Made by a program: the position numbers and the translations under genes. Shown piece by piece: positions 1 to 8,178 of a stretch of DNA of 27,182 bases; the stretch's first letter is position 1, and each line of letters opens with the position of its first letter. Source of the DNA: Methanolobus sp. UBA474 (lineage in GTDB: Archaea > Halobacteriota > Methanosarcinia > Methanosarcinales > Methanosarcinaceae). Where the stretch lies: positions 1 to 27,182 of the forward strand of contig DANZ01000100.1 in NCBI GenBank assembly GCA_002501695.1. The letters run 5' to 3'. The notes beneath the pieces were generated by a model, which saw only the letters and a list, made by a program, of their open reading frames with translations, made no database searches and was not told the DNA's origin.

Positions 1-674
1 GGAGTGGTTGTCCATATGACGATGTAGGTGTTCTCCTCGTCCTTGAGCCTGAACTTGACGAATATGGAAGGGTCCACCCTGTCGCTATACTCGACCTCCG
101 AGTCGGCTATGGCCGTTTCACACCGGGGGCACCAGTTGACAACCCTCTTGCCCTGCTCGAGCAGGTTCTTCTCCTGAGCTTGTTTGAGTGTCCACCATGC
201 AGCTTCTATGTACTCATCCCGCAATGTCATGTAGGGATCTTTCCAGTCAAGCCATGCACCCAGCATACGGAACTGCCCGGTCATATCGTCTTTCTGGTTC
301 AGCGCGAATTCCTTGCACTTTTCAATAAAGTTGCCGACACCGTATTTCTCGATATCTTTCTTGGATGTGAAGCCAAGCACACCTTCGACCTTCACCTCAA
401 TAGGCAGGCCATGCATGTCCCACCCTGCGCGGTCCAGTATATCATAGCCGTTCATCGAACGATAACGCAGAATGGAGTCCTTGATTATTTTGTTCCATGC
501 CGTTCCGAGATGGATATGACCTGTGGTGTATGGCGGACCGTCAACGAAAAAGAATCTTTTTCCGCCTCTTCTGTGCTCACGTACCTTTGAGTACGCATCT
601 GATTTTTCCCAGAGGTCCTGGATCTTCCTTTCCAGTTTCTCCGGGCTATATTGATTGGTAATCTCCTCTAGCAT
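1..674 (-). CDS. ileS: Isoleucyl-tRNA synthetase, N-terminal part
   Basis: Charges tRNA-Ile with isoleucine in the cytoplasm (class I synthetase). Only the first 224 codons are in the window; the gene runs off the left edge. It starts at the ATG at 674, reading MLEEITNQYSPEKLERKIQD. The class I signature region reads GPPYTTGHIHLGTAWNKIIK at about residues 46-65. Thr in place of the last His of HIGH is, as I recall, usual in archaeal IleRS. A WCPRC zinc-type motif followed by ETAIADSEVEY marks the start of the CP1/editing region. GGAGACC lies 5-11 bases before the ATG, and an AT-rich TATA-like stretch lies near 717-735. The neighbouring GNAT gene has its own promoter, so ileS is probably transcribed alone. 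Confidence 0.95.
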   Translation of the reverse strand, partial: MLEEITNQYSPEKLERKIQDLWEKSDAYSKVREHRRGGKRFFFVDGPPYTTGHIHLGTAWNKIIKDSILRYRSMNGYDILDRAGWDMHGLPIEVKVEGVLGFTSKKDIEKYGVGNFIEKCKEFALNQKDDMTGQFRMLGAWLDWKDPYMTLRDEYIEAAWWTLKQAQEKNLLEQGKRVVNWCPRCETAIADSEVEYSDRVDPSIFVKFRLKDEENTYIVIWTTT

Positions 675-826
675 CAAAGGTCTCCATACTCAAATTCGAT
701 CTGGATAATCCTACTGCAATATTCAATTTAAACATATTGCATCAAGTGTGTGACAGAGACCATCCACAAGCTCTCCGGTAGCTGCGGAGTCAGAAACGAT
801 CATACTTCGAATAGGTAGCAGCACGA

Positions 827-1408
827 CTAAATACTGTTCCCGGATCTGGGCCGGAGGCTCATCTCATAACATTCCAACCCGACACCACATACATCATCCA
901 CTTTCCTTATCACGTTAAATCCCATCTTCCTGTAAAGGCGTATAGCAGGCAGATTATCCACTGCCACAAACAAAGATATACACCCAACTGAGTTCAATTC
1001 CATTTCACGAATACCTTTTTGCAGCAGCCTCCTCCCAATGCCATGACCCCTGTACTTGCCGTCAACTGTAAAAGAGTACAGGACCGCTGTTTTTTTTATT
1101 CCTGTAAATGAGAGGACAGGCTTCAGGAAGAAGATAGAATAGCCTTTTACTTTCCCGTCTTCCTGAAAAACGTAACACATCTCATTGAAGAAGCGACAGT
1201 ACCTGATGAACATTTTCTCATTTATCCCAATGAAATTCTCGTTATACAGTCTCAGGACCTCATCCAGTACGTCACTATTCACTCTTATGATATTGGCATC
1301 TTCAAAAGTGTTCCACTTCTTTGACAGCAGGCTGCCAAAAGCTAATCTTGACGCTTTGAAGGACAGCCTTTTACCCTCGCGGACTTTCTCGATCAAGTGC
1401 TCAGTCAT
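827..1408 (-). CDS. GNAT-family N-acetyltransferase
   Basis: Predicted acetyl-CoA-dependent N-acetyltransferase of 193 residues; the acceptor is unknown. The GNAT acetyl-CoA pyrophosphate-binding loop is visible as YRGHGIGRRLL. It is followed by DNLPAIRLYRKMGF, typical of the last part of the GNAT fold and resembling RimI-type N-terminal acetyltransferases. The N-terminal 50 residues (EKVREGKRLSFKASRLAFGS) look like an added helical segment. The frame is open upstream to a TTG at 1492. I prefer the ATG at 1408 because a TATA-like stretch at about 1456-1471 would put the transcript start near 1435-1440, inside the longer reading. It is separated from its neighbours by about 150 and 200 bp and looks monocistronic. 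Substrate prediction is not possible from sequence alone. Confidence 0.85.
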   Translation of the reverse strand: MTEHLIEKVREGKRLSFKASRLAFGSLLSKKWNTFEDANIIRVNSDVLDEVLRLYNENFIGINEKMFIRYCRFFNEMCYVFQEDGKVKGYSIFFLKPVLSFTGIKKTAVLYSFTVDGKYRGHGIGRRLLQKGIREMELNSVGCISLFVAVDNLPAIRLYRKMGFNVIRKVDDVCGVGLECYEMSLRPRSGNSI

Positions 1409-1615
1409 TGATACCGCAACGATCCATCTTGAGCCTGTGCATTGAATGAAACCGCTATAAAAATTAAAAGATACGGTTACAGGCCTGATCAAAATAGTTT
1501 TAGTGTTCTAAAGGTATAAACCAGTATGTAAGTAAGACCTGAAAAAGATATTCCACGGATATAAGGCACATGCCCGTGGATCAGTGCAAGGGATATAATA
1601 TATTGATACCGGAAT

Positions 1616-1960
1616 TCACTCGCTCTCAAGAACAGCGCCCTGAACATGCTCAAGCAGGATCTCAGAGAACAGCAGCTTCTCAATGGTGCGTGCAACATAC
1701 CTTCTATGCTGATGCCTCTGTATATCCTCATTCATACGCAGGTCGGAGTCGATCTGGATCCTCATGAGGGCAAAACGAAAAGCATCCTCGTCTGCGATAT
1801 CCATGTTATAGAAGGTCTCAATGTAAAAAGGCAGTTTTTGAGGCTGCTCTATAACTTCGCACAGCATCAGCGATTCCTCACGTATACCGGCAAAGGAAGT
1901 CTCAGGGCTGATCTTGCCGGTTATCAACATAAGGGTTTCCAGAGAATAACTCCGGTTCAT
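1616..1960 (-). CDS. Hypothetical protein, 114 aa
   Basis: I do not recognise this family. The product is a predicted soluble, mainly helical protein with no signal peptide, membrane segment or cysteine cluster. Its composition looks protein-like: acidic and basic helical stretches such as MNEDIQRHQHRRYVARTIEK near residues 75-95, and an ordered hydrophobic pattern. It begins at an ATG at 1960, 69 bp downstream of the cobY stop on the same strand. It could be the last gene of the cobamide transcript or have its own promoter; the upstream sequence contains ttattttgta. A plus-strand frame covers the same bases but looks less protein-like. Confidence 0.55.
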   Translation of the reverse strand: MNRSYSLETLMLITGKISPETSFAGIREESLMLCEVIEQPQKLPFYIETFYNMDIADEDAFRFALMRIQIDSDLRMNEDIQRHQHRRYVARTIEKLLFSEILLEHVQGAVLESE

Positions 1961-2029
1961 TATAGTTACATGGCGATCGATATTAACACATCCTACAAAA
2001 TAATGGGCTTGCCGGAGATCCCTTGCTCT

Positions 2030-2653
2030 TTATTCCTGTCCGGCAGACTTTTCCAGCAGCACATCCTTACATTTCTCAAGGTCAGCTGCAGTATTCACAT
2101 TTAGTGCAAGCTCGATATCTTCCATTACAAGGCTGACATAAGCCTGCTCGCGCTCAACATCCTTACCATCCAGGATATTAACTCCTGAAGGAACTATCAG
2201 CTTGCCCTCCCAGTTGAAGACCGTATCCGGCCTGATACCCAGACCCTTACATACCCATATGGGAGAGAACACGGACATGGCAGGAGTTCCGCACGTCCCA
2301 TACTCCTTGATGATATGCTCAATGACTTGCGGGTTCAGCAGGGGGATATCTGACATCATTATGAGCACAGGCCCGGTTATACCTGCGTTCTTCACTGCAT
2401 AGACCATATCTGCGACATAATTGCCACCGCCGGTGTTTATCACTTTCACCCTTCCATTATAGCGCCCGAGCACGACGCTGCCTGTGGTCGGTGTTGCAGG
2501 AGAGACGGCAACATATATCGTTCCCACTCCCGGCGTTTTCTCAAGAGCATCTATAACATACGAGATAAGAGGCTTGCCAAGCAGTTCCACCGTGGGTTTT
2601 TCGCCCATGCCGAGCCTGCTGCCGAAGCCTCCGGCCATAATAATAGCGTCCAT
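2030..2653 (-). CDS. cobY: GTP:adenosylcobinamide-phosphate guanylyltransferase CobY
   Basis: Transfers GMP from GTP to adenosylcobinamide phosphate, giving AdoCbi-GDP for nucleotide-loop assembly. Archaea use this enzyme in place of bacterial CobU. The 207-residue protein opens with the nucleotidyltransferase loop MAGGFGSRLGMGEKP (residues 6-20), followed by LLGKPLISYVIDAL, SDIPLL (a metal-site Asp) and a C-terminal NVNTAADL. No kinase domain is present, as expected for CobY. The frame extends to 2686, but the ATG at 2653 begins the conserved core and is preceded by a strong ribosome binding site, GGGAGGTG, at 2660-2667. The start lies 1 base after the cobS stop, so the genes are translationally coupled. 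It is the last clear gene of the cobamide cluster. Confidence 0.93.
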   Translation of the reverse strand: MDAIIMAGGFGSRLGMGEKPTVELLGKPLISYVIDALEKTPGVGTIYVAVSPATPTTGSVVLGRYNGRVKVINTGGGNYVADMVYAVKNAGITGPVLIMMSDIPLLNPQVIEHIIKEYGTCGTPAMSVFSPIWVCKGLGIRPDTVFNWEGKLIVPSGVNILDGKDVEREQAYVSLVMEDIELALNVNTAADLEKCKDVLLEKSAGQE

Positions 2654-2654
2654 A

Positions 2655-3473
2655 TCAGACACCTCCCAGACTGTATTTAAGAACAAGGAAAATGGCTACC
2701 AGCGCAATGGTCCTGCCAACCTCGTTAGAGGCACCGATGATATCGCCGTTGACACCGCCAAAATGCCTGTTACTGATATTAATAAGCAGCAGGGCTGATG
2801 CAATGGATGCAACAAAAGCTATAGGTCCGACCAGAGGAAGACCGATGTACCAGAAAGCAAGCGTGCAGGCAGCAAGGCCCATAGCAAACCCTAAAAAGTA
2901 CTTTGGAAAGGTAGTGTTCTTTATAAGGATGGAACCAAGGCCTTCATGTATGGACTTCCCGAATGCGGCAATCGTAAGCATGCACTGCATGGCACTGACC
3001 TCAGCAACGAAAAGGGAGAGAAAGATGACAACTGCCGTACCTGCGGTCGAACCGTCCGGGAGCAGGAATTCCCCTGTAAGGAGCGACACAAGAGCAGTAT
3101 AGAATGCCATAAGTGCAAGGGCGGTAAAAGCCACTCCGCCAATACCCAGTGACATATCCTTGAGCGCCTTGAGTTTCTTCTCACGGGAGCCGTGGGCTGT
3201 CAGGCCGTCCCCCATGTCGGCAATACCATCGAGATGGTTAAGCCCCGTCATATAATAGACGAACACTATGATAAAAACTGCACTCAACTGCGGGGATAGG
3301 AAGGACTGGAGGCCGAAAGCCACCGCACCTATGAGAATACCGAGCACTATGCCTACAATTATGTGCAGGTAAGTCCTCCTGAAGAACTCGTCGAGGCCTT
3401 CCATCGTGATCCCTACGGGGATCGTGGAAAGGAAACCAAAGCTGGAGCGTACTGCCAGTAAGAAGTTGTTCAT
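2655..3473 (-). CDS. cobS: Adenosylcobinamide-GDP ribazoletransferase (cobamide synthase) CobS
   Basis: Integral membrane enzyme joining AdoCbi-GDP and alpha-ribazole (or its phosphate), the last assembly step of the cobamide lower ligand. It has 272 residues and several hydrophobic segments (about 36-54, 62-78, 112-134, 145-170, 192-232 and 255-268). The conserved polar motif HLDGIADMGDGL is at residues 80-91, with GGVNGDIIGASNEVGR at 239-254; both are typical of CobS. The start ATG at 3473 overlaps the cobZ stop in an ATGA arrangement, and the stop lies next to the cobY start. The whole set cobZ-cobS-cobY therefore looks like one translationally coupled unit. Confidence 0.95.
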   Translation of the reverse strand: MNNFLLAVRSSFGFLSTIPVGITMEGLDEFFRRTYLHIIVGIVLGILIGAVAFGLQSFLSPQLSAVFIIVFVYYMTGLNHLDGIADMGDGLTAHGSREKKLKALKDMSLGIGGVAFTALALMAFYTALVSLLTGEFLLPDGSTAGTAVVIFLSLFVAEVSAMQCMLTIAAFGKSIHEGLGSILIKNTTFPKYFLGFAMGLAACTLAFWYIGLPLVGPIAFVASIASALLLINISNRHFGGVNGDIIGASNEVGRTIALVAIFLVLKYSLGGV

Positions 3474-4093
3474 CCGGCGATCACACCGCCCAGGCCACCG
3501 TCTCGCCTCTTCGTTTTATCCTTAATGTCCTTTCTGGCTGCCTCTGCCATGCTCCTTGTATACATGCTGGCCGATACACCGCCTATAAGCCCGCCTATCA
3601 CATCGTCCATAAAGGGACCCAGAGTTGCAAGGATGCCTGGCTTCTGTTTGTCAAAACGCACAAACTCGAATATGCCTTTGTCGCCGCTGATGTACTTGGC
3701 AATACTCATACCTATGACCTCATCGACTATCAGGAAGGTCAGGTCCTTTTCATAGGAGCTCCTGCTGATATTTGGAAGAGTGCCGGCAGCACCTTCCCTC
3801 TCGAGCAATATGCCTGCATAGACAAGCATGCAAAGGTTCGGGTCGGAGAGGGCTATATCCAGCTCCTCCAGAAACTTCTCCTCTGCAAGTTCCCGGGTCT
3901 CGATCCCGGGATGCGGGGCATACAGTGCCAGTGCCGTATCAGTAAGCATGTTAACAGTAATACCCTCATCGGCCAGTATATCAAGGATATCATGAGTGAT
4001 ATCACCTTCGAGTTCCTCAGGCTGCCCTTCCTTAAGGTTCTTAGATTCTATATCCGATAATTTCATTGCCATCATTCTCTTATTTGTTTTCAC
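3470..4093 (-). CDS. cobZ: Alpha-ribazole-5'-phosphate phosphatase CobZ (PgpA-like)
   Basis: Removes phosphate from alpha-ribazole phosphate or the corresponding cobamide phosphate. In methanogens CobZ replaces the unrelated bacterial CobC; the activity was shown, as I recall, for the Methanosarcina mazei protein. The core belongs to the phosphatidylglycerophosphatase A-like fold, with acidic motifs DEVIGMSIAKYI and FMDDVIGGLIGGVSASMYTR. The N-terminal half (GDITHDILDILADEGITVN) matches the archaeal CobZ extension. The start is uncertain: GTG at 4093, or one of several ATG codons from 4075 onward (MMAMKLSD). It lies 12 bp after cbiB and overlaps cobS by 4 bp. The cluster context strongly supports CobZ over a lipid phosphatase role. 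Confidence 0.88.
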   Translation of the reverse strand: MKTNKRMMAMKLSDIESKNLKEGQPEELEGDITHDILDILADEGITVNMLTDTALALYAPHPGIETRELAEEKFLEELDIALSDPNLCMLVYAGILLEREGAAGTLPNISRSSYEKDLTFLIVDEVIGMSIAKYISGDKGIFEFVRFDKQKPGILATLGPFMDDVIGGLIGGVSASMYTRSMAEAARKDIKDKTKRRDGGLGGVIAG

Positions 4094-4105
4094 AGACCTG
4101 TCAAC

Positions 4106-5092
4106 TTAGCTAAAGATCACATAAATAAGCAATGCTGAGGCGCCAACTGCCATAAATGAAGCGGTCAGTATAAGCCTTGATGTCAGCCAGATATCCTCCG
4201 CCACAGGATACGCCTTATACCGCTCTCCAAGGAGATAGGTGTTCGGCTTCTCAAGCCTCACTGTGAGAGCGCCTGCTGTGGAAGCCATTGGATATCCCGA
4301 ATTAGGGGAAGGGGTCATCAGTCCCTCTGCCATCCCGAGTTTCAATGCACCCGATGCGCTCAGTTTCTTTCGCCGTCCTGAAAACAGGTTCACGATCACT
4401 GCCGATATGCATATGAAAAACACGGAAATGCGGGCAGGTATCCAGTTGAATACATCATCCGTCCTTGCCGAGAACCATCCAAGCTTCAGATACTTCTCAT
4501 TCTTGTAGCCAACCATGGAATCCAGGGTGCTGGCCGCTTTGAAAATGTAGGCTGCGACCAGGCCAAAGGGACCGAAGAACGCGTAGAACATGAGAGGGCT
4601 CAGTATCCCGTCCACATAGTTCTCTGACGTGGTCTCGATGATAGCTGAAGACACATGGGACTCATCCAGCCGGGAGGTGTCCCTGCTCACATACATCGAT
4701 ACTTCCCTGCGCGCTTCTTCAAGCCTGCCTGCCTCAAGTTTACCGCGTACCTTGCGACCGGCTTCGAACAGGCATCTGACCGCAAAGGTCGCCTTGAGGA
4801 AATACGCAGCTACCACAAGACGCAGTATCTTTGGTATTGGATCGATGCTCAGGACAAACAGCACTGCATATGCTAAAGCAGATGCAAAAGCAATGGTGAC
4901 CAGTGCAAGGAATATGCCATACAGCCTCCTGTGGTTTGCAGGCGCCATATCTTTGAGCCGGGAGATGAGGTTACCCATCCAGACTACCGGATGGATGGCA
5001 GAAGGAGGCTCGCCGAGCAGGAGATCGTAGGCAAAGGCCAGGAAAAGGATAAGTATAAGGTCTTCTGCGCCTGGCATTACCGGCAATATCAT
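4106..5092 (-). CDS. cbiB: Adenosylcobinamide-phosphate synthase CbiB (CobD in aerobic nomenclature)
   Basis: Membrane enzyme that amidates adenosylcobyric acid with aminopropanol phosphate or an equivalent, producing AdoCbi-P. It has 328 residues, the usual family length, with 4-5 hydrophobic segments. Family motifs are LLGEPPSAIHPVVWMG near the N-terminus, ETTSENYVDGILSPL, YKAASTLDSMVGY-like residues (seen here as FKAASTLDSMVGYKNEKY) and TPSPNSGYPMASTAGALTV. The start ATG at 5092 overlaps the upstream cobD stop by 4 bp. An internal Met at residue 6 is an alternative start. CobD provides the substrate that CbiB consumes, so the overlap links two consecutive pathway steps. Confidence 0.95.
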   Translation of the reverse strand: MILPVMPGAEDLILILFLAFAYDLLLGEPPSAIHPVVWMGNLISRLKDMAPANHRRLYGIFLALVTIAFASALAYAVLFVLSIDPIPKILRLVVAAYFLKATFAVRCLFEAGRKVRGKLEAGRLEEARREVSMYVSRDTSRLDESHVSSAIIETTSENYVDGILSPLMFYAFFGPFGLVAAYIFKAASTLDSMVGYKNEKYLKLGWFSARTDDVFNWIPARISVFFICISAVIVNLFSGRRKKLSASGALKLGMAEGLMTPSPNSGYPMASTAGALTVRLEKPNTYLLGERYKAYPVAEDIWLTSRLILTASFMAVGASALLIYVIFS

Positions 5093-6582
5093 AAATGTTT
5101 CTCCATGGCTTTCTTCCAGGCTTCCTTCACGCTTTCCTCGTTCCTGCCTTCCTTTACCAGGACAGAGAGCATCGCATCAACCACTTCAGGCCTGTGGACC
5201 ATTTCACAGTACAGGCAGCTCCAGACCTTCCCGCCGCCTGAGCTCTCGATCCACTGGCCGCCCGTACGCTCATCATTGCAGGGGTAGAAGGGGCAGAAAC
5301 AGAAAGTACAGTCCTGACCCTCAAAATGGCACGGGTAATAGTTGCAGCTCAGATTGCTGCCGATCCTTCCGCTCCTGGCAGCCTTTGCAAGATTCTCGTC
5401 AAGCGTGCATTTTGCCTGCTCTCTTCCCCATTCCGATATCACCTGTCGGATCGTATCCACTATGCGCTTGTTCTCTTCCCGCGTCCTGACAGCAACCCTG
5501 ATGTGGTCTTTGCCTGATTCCTGGAAGGAGCTGCAGTCCCGTATCAGCACTCCATGAGCAGCCATGCGCTCGGTCAGTTCGGTAGAGTCCATTGAGAGCC
5601 CGGAGATATCCACATAAATGTAATTGACCGTACTCTCAAGAGGCTTGAATCCCCGACGGTCAAGGTACTGCATGAGGTATGCCCTTTCTGCCCCGATGAA
5701 CTCTCTTGAATCCTTAAGGTATTTACTGTCGGCTCCGCCTTCCATATTAAGGAGAGCCGTTGAGACCGTATCGGCTATGCAACCCAGGTTCCAGGAAAGT
5801 CTTGCATTATCAAGCACTTTTGCAAACCTGGTGGATGCGATACCAAAGCCCATCCTGATACCCGGGATAGCGAATGCCTTTGTGAGAGAGCGCTGTATGA
5901 AAAAGTATTCGTTGCCTTCCACCATGTCCGCGGCACTCTGGGATGGATCGGCAAGCTCTATGAAAGCCTCATCCAGGAAAAGGATAGTACGATGGCGAGC
6001 ACATTTCTGAACAAGGTCCCGTACCTGCTCACGGGTAAGCAGTCTTCCGGTGGGATTGTTAGGATTGCATACAAAGATGATCTTTGCTTCTTCAAGGACA
6101 TCCCCGCTGATCTGCGGAAGATCATCCTGATGTATATATTTTATAGTTGCACCAAGCACTCTGCACTGGACCTCATACTCGCTGAATGTCGGTTGCGGGA
6201 TGAGTACTATGTCACCTTTGCCGACAACGCACTCAGCAACAAGCCGGATTATCTCGGTGGAGCCGTTACCAGGAATAATATTATCAGGCCTGATACCCAT
6301 GCCTGTGAACTTTGCCGCAGCGTCCTTGAATTCCAGGTAGCGGTTGTCTGGGTATTGCTCCATCTTCTGAAGGCCCCTGTCAAGCAGTGAGCGAAGTTCA
6401 AGGCCTGTAAAGGGATATTCAAAGGGAGTGCCAAAAGGGTTCAGGCTTGCGCTCGCATCAAGGATCTCGCTCTCCGGAATTGCGTATTTCTGGGAGTATT
6501 TTCGTATTAATCCACCGTGAGCACTGGGCTCGAACTTCAAAAGATGTTCTTTTACCGGAAGAGAGGGCGTATTTTCTGTCAC
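5089..6582 (-). CDS. cobD: L-threonine-O-3-phosphate decarboxylase CobD with C-terminal Cys-rich domain
   Basis: PLP enzyme of the fold-type I aminotransferase family that makes (R)-1-aminopropan-2-ol phosphate for CbiB. Residues 1 to about 360 hold the PLP fold: GNGSTE 105-110, Phe133, NPNNPTG 173-179, DEAF 204-207, RSLTKAF with the Schiff-base Lys235, Arg243, and a C-terminal IRVAVR. Residues 413-463 form a Cys-rich module: C413, C418, C425, C428, C430, C435, C456, C459 and H463. This matches the small cysteine-rich domain family, probably a metal or Fe-S site. As I recall, the M. mazei enzyme of this architecture was reported to be a bifunctional threonine kinase/decarboxylase. The frame reaches a GTG at 6591. 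I chose the GTG at 6582 because it aligns without gaps with the paralogue's start and fits the TATA box. Confidence 0.92.
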   Translation of the reverse strand: MTENTPSLPVKEHLLKFEPSAHGGLIRKYSQKYAIPESEILDASASLNPFGTPFEYPFTGLELRSLLDRGLQKMEQYPDNRYLEFKDAAAKFTGMGIRPDNIIPGNGSTEIIRLVAECVVGKGDIVLIPQPTFSEYEVQCRVLGATIKYIHQDDLPQISGDVLEEAKIIFVCNPNNPTGRLLTREQVRDLVQKCARHRTILFLDEAFIELADPSQSAADMVEGNEYFFIQRSLTKAFAIPGIRMGFGIASTRFAKVLDNARLSWNLGCIADTVSTALLNMEGGADSKYLKDSREFIGAERAYLMQYLDRRGFKPLESTVNYIYVDISGLSMDSTELTERMAAHGVLIRDCSSFQESGKDHIRVAVRTREENKRIVDTIRQVISEWGREQAKCTLDENLAKAARSGRIGSNLSCNYYPCHFEGQDCTFCFCPFYPCNDERTGGQWIESSGGGKVWSCLYCEMVHRPEVVDAMLSVLVKEGRNEESVKEAWKKAMEKHL

Positions 6583-6600
6583 GATGATCACAAACTCTAC

Positions 6601-6618
6601 TTTATATATCTATATTAC
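6601..6618 (-). promoter_or_regulatory. Archaeal TATA promoter between the two cobD genes
   Basis: Reading leftward, the 74-bp gap between the two cobD-like genes contains AATATAGATATATAAAG. A TATA centre near 6610 places transcription start close to 6584, giving a leaderless or nearly leaderless message from the GTG at 6582. The canonical cobD and the genes below it can therefore be transcribed independently of the upstream paralogue. This is inferred from base composition and spacing only. Confidence 0.5.
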
Positions 6619-6656
6619 TTTTTTGATTTAATGAATTTATCAGGATGCTTTTTCAG

Positions 6657-8150
6657 TTAGAGAAGAGGCAGGATCACCTTGACCCATGCATCGCGGATAT
6701 TCTTATCCGTATCCCCCTCCTCCATCAGGACATCCAGTACCTTCTCTGCCACCCGCGGCTGGTGCAGCAGTGTACAATGCTCACAGCTCCACACTTTGCC
6801 ACCAATGGCACTATCTATCCATTTTCCGCCTGTTCTCTCATCTTCGCAGGCATAGAAAGGACAGAAACAGAAAGTACAGTCCTGGCCGCTGAAGTGGCAA
6901 GGGTAGTATCCGCATGTGCCACGGGTAGCTGCAACCCTCTCCGGACCCTGCTCGAGGGTCTGTTCGAGTTTTTCCCTGGCTTCCTCCCTGCTTGATTCCG
7001 CATAGACCTCGTCCAGTTTACTGATCAGCTTTTCAAAATCATCCCTTGAACGTACGGATATGCGGATAAAGTGCTTTTGCCCTTCAAAGAAATCACTGCA
7101 TTCCCTGACAAATATACCCCGGGCCGCAAAGCACTTTGCAAATCGCTCAGAGCTCATGAAATGCTCTTTCATGTTGACAAGGACAAAATTGGCGCTGCTT
7201 TTGAGAGGATCAAAACCATATAAGGATGAAAGGCGGTCGATCATATACTGCCTTTCTTCCCTGACGAACCTGCGGGACCGGGTGAGGTAAATGCTGTTGA
7301 CACCTCCTTCCATTTTAAGGACAGCAGTAGCTATCTCCTCAGTGACCGCCCCGATGTTCCAGGAAAGTCTTGCAGCGTTCAACCTTTCACTCATTGACGA
7401 AGAAGTGATGCCGTATGAGAATCTGCAGCCGGGAAGACAAAAAGCGTTCACTATAGAACGGATAACAAGGAGATGGTCGCTCTTTGCCGCAAGGTCTGCA
7501 ACGCTCTGGGAAGGATCGGACAGGTCTATAACAGACTCGTCCACCACAAGCAGCGTGCCCTGTTCGGCGCACCTTAAGGCGAACTCCCGGATCCTCTCGC
7601 GAGAGACCAGTTCACCGGAGGGATTATTAGGATTTGAAAAAAAGACAGCTTTTGCTTTCTCAAGCGTCCTTTTGGGCAGCTGGAGCATTTCGTTAAGCCT
7701 TATCTTATAAGGCACGGTCCCCAAAGCCTCGCATGTCCGATAGTATTCATCGGGGCAGGGAGCAGGGGCTATGATCACATCCCCCTCATCAGCGATAGAT
7801 TCAAGTATAAGCCGAAGGATTTCACATGAACCGTTGCCAGGGATTATATTATCCCGGCTTACACCTTCCCCTATAAAAAGAGAGGCTGCAGTCCTCAGTT
7901 CAATATACCTGTTGTCAGGATACTGACCCAGCTTTCCTGTTGCTTTTTCGAGAAGAAGTTCAATATCAAGGCCGCTTTCTTTGAACCTGAAGGGACTTCC
8001 CAGAGGGTTCAGGCTCGCGCTGAAATCAAGAATATCTGATTCCGGTATTTTCGCTTCTTCGGGAACCTGACATCTCTGCCTGCTGTGCTTGCAGACAGAT
8101 AAATCCAGTAGATAGTGTTTAAACGGAAGCTGGTTTTCATCTTCAGACAC
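6657..8150 (-). CDS. CobD paralogue lacking the PLP lysine, with C-terminal Cys-rich domain
   Basis: Paralogue of the adjacent cobD, also exactly 497 residues from the equivalent GTG and aligning to it without gaps through residue 250. The fold and several binding motifs are kept: GNGSCE 105-110, NPNNPSG 173-179, Asp204, Arg243 and IRISVR near the end of the core. The catalytic position is changed. RSLTKAF becomes RSIVNAF, so the PLP Schiff-base lysine is Asn235 (codon AAC). The ring-stacking Phe133 is Pro, and Phe207 of DEAF is Val. All eight Cys and the His of the 413-463 module are conserved. The reading frame is intact, so this is not a decayed pseudogene. It may be a non-catalytic partner of CobD, a kinase-only form, or a metal-binding regulator. 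A TTG at 8162 is an alternative start, but a TATA box at 8179-8188 favours 8150. Confidence 0.9.
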   Translation of the reverse strand: MSEDENQLPFKHYLLDLSVCKHSRQRCQVPEEAKIPESDILDFSASLNPLGSPFRFKESGLDIELLLEKATGKLGQYPDNRYIELRTAASLFIGEGVSRDNIIPGNGSCEILRLILESIADEGDVIIAPAPCPDEYYRTCEALGTVPYKIRLNEMLQLPKRTLEKAKAVFFSNPNNPSGELVSRERIREFALRCAEQGTLLVVDESVIDLSDPSQSVADLAAKSDHLLVIRSIVNAFCLPGCRFSYGITSSSMSERLNAARLSWNIGAVTEEIATAVLKMEGGVNSIYLTRSRRFVREERQYMIDRLSSLYGFDPLKSSANFVLVNMKEHFMSSERFAKCFAARGIFVRECSDFFEGQKHFIRISVRSRDDFEKLISKLDEVYAESSREEAREKLEQTLEQGPERVAATRGTCGYYPCHFSGQDCTFCFCPFYACEDERTGGKWIDSAIGGKVWSCEHCTLLHQPRVAEKVLDVLMEEGDTDKNIRDAWVKVILPLL

Positions 8151-8178
8151 AATAATCAACAACTGTTTAGGTACAGGA

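Noticed and set aside
1489..1731. Minus-strand frame overlapping the hypothetical gene at 1616-1960
   Set aside because: Its Cys/Arg/Leu-rich low-quality sequence looks like a shifted reading of the other gene and of intergenic DNA.
6657..8150. Treating the second cobD copy as a pseudogene
   Set aside because: There is no stop or frameshift, its length is identical to the active copy, and all Cys of the tail are kept. Loss is limited to the PLP pocket.
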